64,000 nt of DNA from Geosiphon pyriformis (lineage: Eukaryota > Glomeromycota > Glomeromycetes > Archaeosporales > Geosiphonaceae), in the NCBI GenBank assembly GCA_016748015.1, contig JAAOMT010000429.1:353626-417625 (forward strand), read 5' to 3'. The translations under genes and the position numbers were made by a program. Shown here piece by piece: positions 25,200-36,085 of this stretch. Position 1 is the first letter of the stretch; each line of letters starts with the position of its first letter. The notes under the pieces were generated by a model. It worked only from the letters and a program-made list of their open reading frames with translations. It searched no databases and was not told where the DNA came from.

Positions 25200-27535
25200 C
25201 TTGTGAGGCTTAAGAAGAAAAGATGAAGCGATGTTTAGTAAAAATGAGAAGAATTATGAAAAATAATGAAATCAAAAATTTTACTTAATTAATCTTTCAT
25301 GTTATAACCACTAAGTTATTAAAAATTCTTTTGAGTCAATTGAGGTAAAAAAAAAGTAAAACCTAAGTCGATTATGCAGAATAGAACTTTCTTTAAATAC
25401 CTTTTTTAAAATTTGAAGAAAAGTTTTTTGAAGAATTAATAGCGGCCCAATTCAAATAGAATCTTTTTAAGTTTTCTGTCAGTTAATTTTCAAAATTATT
25501 TTTTGTTGTATTATAAATGTAAAAAACCTTTGGGCTTTATTAAATAAATTATAATTTTTGATAAATTTAGAAAATTGCCAAGATCGAAGAGATCAATTGT
25601 TTCTATTTGATCTGTATAATTGTTTTGATGAAAAACTTTTCATTTTCACATTTAAAATTTCCTTTATCAATTTCAAATTCTTTTCCTAAATAGAATTGGT
25701 GTCTGATAAAAGTTTTATATATTTAGTTCTTTAATAAAAACTACTTTTTCTTGTATTTTAGGCTGCTAAATATATTACTTTACCAATTAAATCAAGTATT
25801 ATGAAAATTTACGGCTTGAAATTATTGAAAAATCTAATGCTTTATAATGAAATTTTTAATTTTTTACAATTTAAATTTGTGTTTAAACACATGTCGATAT
25901 GAAACAATTGTATTATGTATTATGATACATTATTATTAGTTATTGTAAATTGTAATTATTTGTTGTAGATCTTTTTTAATTAAGTTATTTACTGTGCTAA
26001 TTTATATAATTGGCTATTTAAATATTAATAATTAATAATTTGTTTTTTGTTTTTGTTGATTTTATTTAGACAACAACTGAATATTTTTAATGTTATTAAA
26101 AGTTTTAGTATATGTATTTAATATTGCTAGAAAGTATTAAAACCTTCAATAATATTTACATAGTTACAATTATAAAAATAACCAATTTTATTTTGTAAAT
26201 AATTGTAGTTATAGTTTAAGAAACTAACTCTTTTACAAAAAAAAATTACTGTAAACTATCTAAAATTATATTTGTATATATAAATTATTAGTAGTATATT
26301 TTTTATGTTCTAAAAACAAATTTTGTTGTGTGTTCTATTACAGCTATTTTTCGAAATAATGCAACCAGTTTAGATTATTTATCATAATAATAACATGAAA
26401 TAAAAAAATAAAAAAATAAGATAATTTCTAAAGTGGTTTCAGAAAATTTTCAGAATAGCTCAGGTCTAAAATAAAAATAAACTAATTAATTTACTGAAAT
26501 TGATAACTAATCAATTTTAGAATTCTTAAAAATAATTTTTAAAAAACAATAAAACATATTTTTGGAAATAAAAACTATTTTATTGATTTGTAAATAAATA
26601 GTTTACTTGTAAGATATTTCAGCCAAAATATTGTAAAATAATTTTTTTTTGAAAAAGCTTTTCTTTTTTATATTTTTGAGTAGTATTATTTCAAGTTTTA
26701 ATATTATTTTCTTTGCTAAAATTTTTACAGACTTTTAAAAATCAAATGTATATTTGAGCAAATTACAAAATAATTTGGCAAACTTTTCAATATTACATAG
26801 TTTAAAATATTATGTAATCTAATTATAGTATTTAGTTATTAAGAAATTATTAATAAGTAAAAGTAAAATTAAAAAATAAGTTTATATTAATTTTAACTCA
26901 AATTTCAATGATTAATAAGATGTATTTAAATAATTTTATATTAAATTAAATTAATATTTATTAAAGTCTATTATTTATTATGTATTCAAATTATATAATA
27001 AACTTATTACTATGGATTTTTAAATAATAATTTGTATTTTGATTTAAAAGAATCTGTTTTTAATTTTTTTGCATATTAAAACTTTTGTGTTAAACATTAA
27101 AAATAATTGGTTTTTTTAAATGAAATATTTTTTATTGCTTTTTGTTAATTATAAAAACATATATATTACAGAAAACTACTGTATTACTACAAATCAACAT
27201 ACAAAATATCTATATAAAATGTTTTTATAGTATTAATAAGAAACAATTAAAACTAAAACGTAAAAAGAATAATTATTAAATTAACATATTTTATACGATG
27301 AAAATACAATTAAATATATAGATTTTTATTTTTATTTTTATTATTTTTATATAGATATTATTAAAAACTAATTGTCTACTTTTAAAGCAATAGCTTTCAT
27401 TAATTTTTAAGCCTAATTAATTTATTTCTTTATAAAACTAAATTCAAATTTATGACTAATTATTATCTTAATTGCAAAAGCATTTTTTGTTAGATATTAC
27501 TAAATTATTTTATATAAAATTTAAACTTTTTTATT
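25200..27535. other. Extremely AT-rich gene-free region
   Basis: Almost entirely A/T. No open frame with protein-like composition and no RNA gene was seen. Confidence 0.55.
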
Positions 27536-27539
27536 AAAT

Positions 27540-27745
27540 GATTTAATCTTATTTTTGCAATTTATTAGTATTGTATTAAGAATATTTACATTATAAAATT
27601 GAAAATTGAAATTAAAAAATTTATTTAGAAAATATATAATTTAAAATCACTTAAAAGGTTATTTAAAAATATTGAAGTAAAATAATTACAACCAGTAAAA
27701 AGACAATAACTTAAAAATTATTATTCAAAATTTATTTATTCACAC
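27540..27745. repeat. Inverted-duplication segment, left arm part 1
   Basis: This matches the reverse complement of about 44705-44890. The shared landmark is 'aattacaaccagtaaaaa' near 27690, whose complement is at 44738-44756. A second is 'acattataaaattgaaaatt'. It is part of the larger inverted duplication around the kinase block. Confidence 0.75.
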
Positions 27746-27999
27746 TATTATTTTAAGAACACTAATTCAAATACTTTGAAAATATTTATTGATTTTTCTA
27801 ATATAATTAATTATAAATAAGCATCTAAAATTCGAGAAGTTTATACTGCGAGTTAAATACTAGAAATGATACTCAATTTTTTTTAAACCCATTTATATAT
27901 ATATAATGATACTTTTATTTGAATTTCTTCCAAAAATTATTTTTTTAAAAAGCTTGAAATTTAATTATTAGAATTTAAGATGAGTAAATTGAATTCTCA

Positions 28000-29445
28000 A
28001 GAAAAATTTAAGATTCAATTTGTTTTCAATAAGTATTTATGAACAAGATTAATTTATGTAAATTTTTAATTGGAAATATTGATTATTTTAGAATAACAAA
28101 AGACAACAAGTTTTATATTTTTGAAGAATAAGTTTTTTATTGTATTAGTTTTCTTTTAATAAATATTGAAAAAATCAATGTTCACTCTATTGATGGATTG
28201 ATAACAATAAATTTTAATTTAATTAAATTATTTATAAAGAAAACCATTTTCTATTTTATGTAAATTTGACTTTGAAAAGATAAATTATATCTTTTAATAA
28301 ATGGTTTAAATTATTGATGTTTCATTGTCTATATAAAAAAGTCAAGATATTGAATTTTTCCAAATTCTTTTAAATTTGAAATATATTTAAAACTAAATGA
28401 ATATGAATAAATTGGATAGAGTATTTAGATAGCTGAATATACTGAATTTTTTGTTTATTCTTCTTCAAGAAAGTTTTTACAACAGGCCAATAAGATCTAA
28501 TCTATTTTTATGACTAGGTTTTTATTTGTATTCTTCTCAATACAGACAGAATGATTGATAACTAATTATTAATAGGGTTTGATTTACGTTGAGATTTTTA
28601 TAAATTTTCAAGGGCATTTGAATTTAGAAAAGTATTTTCCTATAATAACTTCCTATTAAATCGGGGGAAAATTATATGGCCAATTTGAAAATATTTTGAT
28701 TTATTTCAATTTTTACCATTAGGCAGTAGGAACTAAGCCTTTTTTTTGAATAAAATGGTTATAATAATTATATCCTTAAAAAATTAATAACTATAATAAT
28801 TCAGTTTAAAAAAATTAATTCACTTTTAATATGTTTACTAGTTGATAAAAAGGTCTTAATGTAGTTTTTGACCAGTTTCAAAAAAATGCTATATTTCATG
28901 AAGACTATTTAATTGCAGTTCGCGATTAAAAACTCAAATTTTGGATAAAACAACATTAATGAAATATATACACATCTACCTTTGATATAAATTTGCTATA
29001 ACTTTAAATAGCAAATTCCTTATAACTTGGTATATGAAGTTGATTCAAAAACAATTCAGAATTTATGCAAAAATAAATATAAGAAATAAGTTCTACTTTG
29101 ACCCTGTAATTAACTTGAGAGTATTAATTCGGACATATTTTAACTAAAGATCTTTTCGGAAACATTTAGGAAAAATTAGTGAGGAAGTTTAAATTATTAT
29201 AAATAAAATTGCTTTTTATTTAAAAACATATGTATTATTTACTTAAATTAAGAGCATCAAACTCGTTTTTTGTGCTTTTGCGGAGATTTCTAAAATATAT
29301 AATTTTCCTTTGTCTAACTGGTTGCGTGTCATTCATTTTTTGGGTGTACTTTCATCTGAACTTTCGTCGTCACTAAAGTCATAAACTGTTTCAAAAAGCA
29401 GTAATTCAGCTCTTAATCGACAATCTTGACAAAATCGAAGGTCTG
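28000..29445. repeat. Inverted-duplication segment, left arm part 2
   Basis: The inverted partner of 39595-41160. It covers the last coding part of the long kinase gene (29333 to about 29445) and about 1.3 kb beyond its stop codon. The partner carries an extra piece of about 140 bp near 40.36-40.50 kb. Confidence 0.85.
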
Positions 29446-32400
29446 TGTTAGGTAAAGAACAGATGTAACAAGTTCCGAAAAATAGCCGGCGTCGTGCTAG
29501 GAGAACTATGATTTCAAAAATAAAATTATTAGAGATAAATAAGGTGAGCGACGAAAGAGTATTATTACCATCATCCTCTTCATGGTCTTCCGCCAAATTT
29601 GAGATGAAAGGACCAATTTCCATTTCTCGCCTTCGCATATTGTCTAAAATGATCGACCGATAGAATATAAAGGCAATTTGAAAAATTTCATGAAATTAGA
29701 TTTTTTGTCGAGTCAACAATATTCGGTGAAATTGAAATTAGAAAATTAAATCATGTAAGCATAACCAAAAATGTACCTAGTTCTTCACTTGATAATGTGT
29801 CCGAAGATGAGCAATGATGAAATTTAGGTCTCTTTTTGAAATCTATCAAATCCGGAAAAATAAAAATTTGTTTATTTTAGTGATCGGAATCATTTTAAAT
29901 ATAATCAGACAAGCATTATCCTCATACCAGACTCTTGAATATCATCTTGTGTGCTTCCCACTTCGCTTGGCGGCTGAATTCGTGCTGTATTTGCAAAGAA
30001 TGCGCGGATTTCATCACGAGAAACAGGGCCTAAAAATTAGGCACCGTTGATTTTAAGTTATAAATTTAAATTAAATTTTGTAGGGAAATCACAACAACCT
30101 TACCAATTATTATTTCACTAGGGGCTGAAGACTCGGGGATGAAGAATGACCCTGATTTTCTTCTAGAAAAACACTCTAGGGCTGAAGAGGAAACAGAATA
30201 ATATCATTAGTAACTTCAATTGAATTAGTATTAACTTTAATGAAAAAACTGACCACTATCGCTATTTCTTCGATTTCTTGTAGTTTTCCAAAAAGCATCT
30301 GCAGTCACGTTATGCTCATCTGGTTCTAGCTTTGTTTCATTCATCTTCGGGGATAAAAGTGATTTCGGTATTTCAACAATCCGACTAATTTCTGTATTTT
30401 CTTCAAAAGGGTTTTTTTGTTCATCGCCTTCAAGTCCAAAGATGGACTTGATCACCGGGGAACATGAAGTTACTTCAAACTCTGGCATAGGTGAATTTGA
30501 CATTCGTCGTATATTATGATTTTTTGTCAAAAATGATAGTGGTTCAATTCTTGTGACACCTTGCTCCAGATCCTGAGAATATGATTTGAAAATATCTGGA
30601 CTTTCCATATTTCTGGAGTACTTTGTATTTGCGCTTGACCATGTAGAAAATGTTTCCGTCTCAGTCGTGCTTGGACTAGAAAATGTGGTGAATTCATGTT
30701 GCTTGTTAGCAATTTTTTGTTGTTGTGCAATCTCTTGCTGGGCAGAGTACGGATTTATTTCAACCTGTCGTGCTGCGAAATCTGACTTTGAAGGTGATGA
30801 TGCCGCCGATAACGGAACAGATTGAAGATCAAATTGGCGAGAAGCTGGTCTCGGTTTTAAAGCATTCAACGTGAAGCTCTTTATTCCGAATTGCGGATTT
30901 GAGTAGTCTTTTATATTTTCTAAAAGGATTTTTGTTGTTAGTAAATAGGATATTGAGCAAATGACTCCTAAATTAAAAACTAAGTATTCTTTAGCATATG
31001 ATCAAAATTTTCATTCACCAAATTTATTCTCTTCTTTTTTCGTTTTTTCGATCAAATCTGGAAAATGTAATTTTCGACTTTTAAATACTGCGGAAGGATG
31101 TTTGTATCGTGCATACGGTCGAAGCCTTTTGTTAGCTGATGGCAAAGAAAAGCTTAAATTCGCAGAATGATTAAGCAAAAAAAACCCATTTTCTGTAGGG
31201 GTCATTAACCCTGAAGAACTCAAACGGCCAGGCAAAGAAACAACTGAGGCATTTCTGGATGTTTTCCATTGCGCGTCGGCCAAATCTTTCAACGAGTCAT
31301 AGCATTCAACAGCCGATGGCCTTTGCGATGGATCAATATTCCAACATCGTTTGATTAGGGCAGCAAACTTTTCCGGAATATCTTCTGATACATCAGGTCT
31401 AAGGCCGCGATATATTTGCAGTGCTAAATTCCCGTCATGGGCTTTATCGCCAAAAGGGATTTCCCCTGAAGCGATTTCCCACATAATCATGGAAAGGCTG
31501 TATATGTCGCTAGATGGCGAATAGGGTTTTCCAACCAGTAATTCAGGGGCAACATATGGCAGTATACCGATCACATTCCATTCAGTCGACGGATGAAGCC
31601 CGAGATCAGCAATAAAGGTATTGGAACCAGATCGAAGAATGTTTCCAGGGTGAAGATCTCGATGTACTAACCCATTATTATGAATTCGAGCCAATCCATT
31701 AGCAATTCTTTGCAATGTCTCAAATTTTTCTTCCCATGTCATTTCGTCAAAATGCTTTCGCAAATATTGATGTAAATTTCCATTTTTTGCAAATTTCATT
31801 ATTATTAGGAGATCGTGGGTATCAGGATTTAACGAAAGTCCGTAGTAGTTAATTGTTTCAGGAGTGATACAAGTAATACCGTTTGTAATCTGGTGATAGA
31901 TAAATTATCAATCACATAAAACTTGTTCCAGCAAGCAAAATATATTATTACCTCTTTTAACAATTCTTCGGTAATCTGTTTCGAATTCGGTATCGATTTC
32001 AAGACAAACTTGCCATCTGGCTCATAAAACTTGTCCCAGATACATGAACTAGCATTCCAGCCTACTTTGAAACCTTCAAAATATTTGCCAGAAAACACAG
32101 GACCAGCATTGCCGTTGCCAATTATCACAATATCAGTAAACTTTTCGAAAGGTACCCATTCAATGAGCTGATTTGCACTTGTGGCGGATTTTTGAATGTT
32201 TTGAATGAATTGGTCAAGCATTTTGTTTCCACTAGTCCATTTATCAAATTCATCTTGCAAAAATGTGCGCGTGCAGTATTGACACCATCGTTCTTCTTTA
32301 AATTTCCCACCACATTTTTGACATTGACCAAAATCCCACGCTAGATATTTTGATTCTTTCGCAGCAGATTTTGGATTAAATATCAACCCTGTTAAAATAG

Positions 32401-32507
32401 AAGATATTGAGAAGGGAAATTAGTAAATGTTAAGGCAAAGATACATAATTCAAATTAATACTTGCAATCATCGGTTTGTCTCTCAAACACAACCTCCTCA
32501 TTTTCAT
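29333..32507 (-). CDS. TKL-type kinase with two zinc ribbons and long tail
   Basis: Proposed exons: 32507-32462, 32388-31952, 31889-31019, 30919-30254, 30181-30104, 30029-29928, 29842-29777, 29643-29569 and 29505-29333. They join in frame to 837 residues. Cys38, 41, 51 and 54 form an N-terminal zinc ribbon. The kinase domain spans about 100-345: G-N-G-N-A-G loop at 106-111, Lys146, H-R-D with Asp239, D-L-G at 256-258 and Y-V-A-P-E-L. All key residues are present, so it may be active, phosphorylating Ser/Thr (or Tyr). A tail of nearly 500 residues, rich in Ser, Pro and acidic residues, ends in a second ribbon (Cys793, 796, 806, 809) and an acidic D-D-E-S-S-D-E-S end. Seven of the eight introns are phase 1. 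The first exon is the least certain: it is the only ATG-started piece found that splices in phase, and it lies inside the last exon of the upstream kinase. Confidence 0.75.
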
Positions 32508-34028
32508 TTATTGTATTCATGTCTGGTGAATAAAGCTCAAGATCATGGTTTTGCTGAAGAGGCACTACGGTATTAGAGAATAATCAGAAACATCAACAAA
32601 AAGAATTTAAATTTCAAAGTATAGTTAAACCTATTTTACCGTCAATCGTGTTATCCCCAGAGAATGAAAGTTGCAAGGAATGATCTATTAGAGTTCCATT
32701 ACCCAAGCTTTCCGATAACTTTTTGTTCTGATTTGGAGTTTTCAGGTTCCTATTTTCATCATTATTTAGGTCTGATATCTCTGCAAATCCCAAATATCGG
32801 CTTGTGTAAATAGCTTGAGGGTGTGGTGGAGGATAGATCGTAAGATTACTTTCATTGTAGGAAAGAAATTTTTTGTGATTTGTCCAACAAGAGAAAAAAT
32901 TTTGACATTGATCAGCGGATGGTCGTTGTTGTGGATTTTCATGCCAACACAAGTTTAAGAGTTCCACAATTTTCCTCGGGATGTTTTTGTGAATTGATGG
33001 TCTTAATCCTTTGCAGATTTTTTCGGTAAGTTCATTGTCATGAGCACGGTCATAGAATGGTTGATGACCATGAGTCATTTCATACATAATCATTCCAAGA
33101 CTATAAATATCCGAAGCTGAAGTATAGTCACTACGCCGCAAAACTTCCGGGGCAAGATATGGAAGGATTCCAATAACTCTTGAACCAGGTCTTTGGTCTA
33201 CAGGCCCTATTAGACCGATATCAGATATTTGCCAAAGTCGAACTTCATGGGATTGTAAAATATTTCCGGGATGCAAGTTTCGATGTACGAAGCCATTCAA
33301 GTGAATATATGCCAGACCATCAGCGATTTTGTTAAGAATATTGAATATTTGTGCGAGCGAGAGTTTTTGATAATTATTTCGAATAAATTGCCTTAGATTG
33401 ACGTCCGCATACTTCATTATAAGGAAAAATTGATTTGTATGTGGTTGTCTCGTGAATCCTATATATTGCTGTATTGAATCATGTCCCGAACATTGTACTT
33501 GAGCTTGCATCTTCAGAAAAGAAAATTCGATTCGATTTTTAAAAAGAATCCAAGAGAAAAATCTTTAGTTCAAATTGGAAAAATATCTTAATAAAACAAC
33601 ATTATACCAGCTTAAATGAGATTGTTTACTTCTCGTAAAAAATCATCAATAATCCTCCCTGAATTTCGATGTAACTTTAAAACAATCAAAGTTTCATCCC
33701 ACGTGCTCCATAAATCATGCAAAGGATCCCAAATAATTTTTTGTCCATCAAAGCACTTTGCCGAATAAATTGTAGCAAAACCACCTTCGCCAATAGGTTT
33801 GATCTCTCGAAACTTTTCAAAAGGAATAAATTGAAGAAACCCATTTGGATTATCAGCATTCAATTGAGTGTCCTTTATAAATGAATCTATCAAAGCGTGA
33901 CCCGAAGTCCAGCTGTGAAATTCTTTTTGAAAACGTTGCTGATAGCAGGGTTGACACCATTCACTATTCTCACGATATGCCCGACCGCAGCTTTGACATC
34001 GACCATTTGGGTACGCGGAGTATTCCAT
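32455..34028 (-). CDS. TKL-type pseudokinase with N-terminal zinc ribbon
   Basis: Exons 34028-33630, 33510-32631 and 32564-32455 encode 462 residues. Without the last splice the frame ends at 32614, five codons past the donor. Cys11, 14, 25 and 28 form a zinc ribbon, followed by the family's W-T-S-G-H segment. The kinase fold is complete: G-E-G-G-F-A at 80-85, Lys118, Y-L-A-P-E-V and the C-lobe R-P-S-A-D motif. However, the catalytic loop is H-R-N-L-H-P-G-N with Asn211 in place of the proton-accepting Asp, and the metal loop is D-I-G (Asp230). The N-lobe suggests nucleotide binding is still possible, but phosphotransfer should be very weak or absent. The gene lies head-to-tail with, and partly overlaps, the active-looking kinase downstream. 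A regulatory pairing is possible but not shown. Confidence 0.8.
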
Positions 34029-34039
34029 TTTGGTAGAGT

Positions 34040-35930
34040 AACAAAAAAATTTGAAAGGCTACCTGAATTATTTACCAGGAGTTTGAATGAGGAATTAATA
34101 AAAACTACAAAAATAATGATGAGGACAAATATGATTGATGCTGCATTTGAAATCTTATGAACACGATACAATACCTCATCCAAGTGATTTGGATTTCGCG
34201 CGATTATATGAGATAATCCCAATTTTTTGTTACAATTTTTTAATTTAATTAAAAGCAGACTAATTTCTTTATATTTGAACGTTAAATCTAAAAATATTTA
34301 TACTTTGCTAACCTAACATTTCCAAAGGATAAATAAAGATGAGACTGGATAAAAAGGTAATCTTGTCGAATTGTGTGTTTCGAATATTATCGGGGAAGTA
34401 GCTGCGCAAACTGAACCAAGCAACAACGAGCAATTAATTCTGCAAAACAAAATTATTTGTAAACATTGCTACAGAATATTTATTCTATTATTGATATTTT
34501 GAGCGCTGCAACAAATTCATTAACTTTAATATGCATTAAATGAACTGGAATTTCGATTAATTGGATAAATGCTGTACTTGTGTTCACCGGGTAACAGTTT
34601 AATGTAGCCTATTAAAGGATTTCGTTGCACGAAATCCTAAAAAGATCAGACTTGGACAACAATTTTAAGATTTGTGCTTTTGGAAATTGAGGTTGGAGGA
34701 AAAACTCCCTGTGGCCAGAATATCAGGATTGCCTTGGAAAGGAAAGACCGTAACTAAATATAGCGTTTCGGGATTCTTTAGCTGCAGATTTGGTAGATCT
34801 TATGCTACTTTAAACTCCAAACCAACTTTTTTTACAATCAATTTTGATATTAAAACACAAGAAAGGAAAAATATTCATAGGCCTACGTACCTTAGACATT
34901 GTTTTTAAAATAAATAGCTTGAGCTATCATGACTTAAACATTTGAGAGAATTCCATTTGTTCAAAAATTAAATTACAATCAATTTTTAAAAATTTTAACC
35001 GTACAAAATGAATATTGGAAATATTTGGGAAAGCTCGTTGGATAAATAAAAAATATAAAGTGACATTGATATTTATTTTTACTGTAAACTAAAGAATGAT
35101 AAAAAATCTTAATTTCAATACCGTATACATTTTCAAGATAAAGCGAACACAAGTTTAGCCTTATTTTTGGTGAAATTGGGCTTGATGAGTTCTTTAGCAG
35201 GTAACCTTTTTAATATCGTACCACTATTATTCAAAAATAAAAATATCAATTTTTGGGAGAAAACTGTGGATTGACTATTTTCATATAATTATATAGAAAA
35301 AAAATTGAAATTTCTTTTGGAAGATGATATAGTTTTTAAATCATTTAAGGAGACTGTATAAATTTAGCTGAAAATTCTAAAATTAAAGTCTTCGTAAAAT
35401 ATGAGAAATGTACAGATATCCATTGTGAATGAACATAATTACTTTATCGATAAACGCATTTCTCTCTATAAATATGTTTTTCAAAACTTTGAAATTACGT
35501 TGTTTAAAGGCTAGTATCATAAATTTATAAAATTATATTGTGTTTTAAGATTGCTTTTTTTATATATGCCAAATTTTTTTCAAAGGCAAAATTTTGAATA
35601 CTAAGACTTCAAAAATGAGATTGAAATTTTACACAATTTTAAATAAATTCATGAAAATTTTTTGAAAAATTGAATTATAAATATTTATTTTGTAGCTTTT
35701 GTTGAAACTTGAAAATTTATGCCAGAATGAGAAGCATACAGACCAAAAATGGATCATCTTGATTTTTAACTAAAAAATATTTATTTGGTTTTTACTCTGA
35801 CGACTCTGCAAAAATCGTGGTATCTTGGATTTTATGCAACTTCATCGGTCAAGATTATTGAAATACATATTGATCACTAAAACTTGGGCTAGGCATATAT
35901 TGATTTGTTGAGTGAAGAGGCTTGTTTCCA
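34040..35930. other. Upstream region of kinase pair; no further gene seen
   Basis: The first few hundred bases should hold the promoter of the pseudokinase gene, but no motif stands out. An open frame of 78 codons at 34672-34908 (+) is not recognised and has no convincing features. A perfect 10-bp hairpin lies at 34616-34638. Confidence 0.5.
34616..34638. repeat. Perfect 10-bp stem, 3-nt loop hairpin
   Basis: The arms aggatttcgt and acgaaatcct flank the loop tgc. It stands alone in intergenic DNA between the kinase promoter region and AT-rich sequence. The role is unknown. Confidence 0.85.
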
Positions 35931-35935
35931 AAACT

Positions 35936-35999
35936 AAAAATTTTAGCTAATGATACCACCCCTAGCCCAGGCCTTCACGGGATAGGTTAGGTATCATTA
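35936..35999 (-). other. Hairpin and T5 run downstream of tRNA-like unit
   Basis: Perfect 10-base inverted repeats, taatgatacc at 35948-35957 and ggtatcatta at 35990-35999, enclose a GC-richer 32-base centre. On the minus strand the unit reads tRNA, hairpin, then TTTTT at 35940-35936, the first strong RNA polymerase III type stop signal after the tRNA body. The T run is followed at once by an A run, so it also forms a small A/T palindrome. Confidence 0.6.
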
Positions 36000-36001
36000 C
36001 A

Positions 36002-36085
36002 GCTTCCACCTGGGATCGAACCTAGGACCTCTCAGTTACCACGTGTGTAACAGTTGAACGCGCTGACCAATTACGCCATGGAAGC
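36002..36085 (-). tRNA. tRNA-Asn(GTT)-like, with about 11-nt intron
   Basis: The minus strand folds as a tRNA. It has a perfect 7-bp acceptor stem (GCTTCCA/TGGAAGC), a 4-bp D stem with an A-box (TGGCGTAATTGG), a 5-bp T stem (CTAGG/CCAGG) with TTCGATC and a B-box. The region between is 11 nt too long, consistent with an intron after CTGTTA, which puts GTT at the anticodon. The D-arm and CTGTTA resemble eukaryotic tRNA-Asn. Oddities: the anticodon stem has only four pairs (A-C at the top), the discriminator base would be T rather than the usual G, and no T run lies directly downstream. It could therefore be a pseudo-tRNA or the head of a SINE. Confidence 0.6.

Noticed and set aside
30586..31170. 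Plus-strand open frames opposite the long kinase gene (79 and 69 codons)
   Set aside because: They lie opposite well-supported minus-strand exons and have no protein-like features of their own.
33890..34222. Minus-strand 110-codon and plus-strand 87-codon frames at the pseudokinase start
   Set aside because: Both are shadows of the first exon (zinc ribbon and W-T-S-G-H segment) in other frames.
34672..34908. Plus-strand 78-codon frame as a gene
   Set aside because: No recognisable motif, no splice or promoter context. It stays only a possibility.
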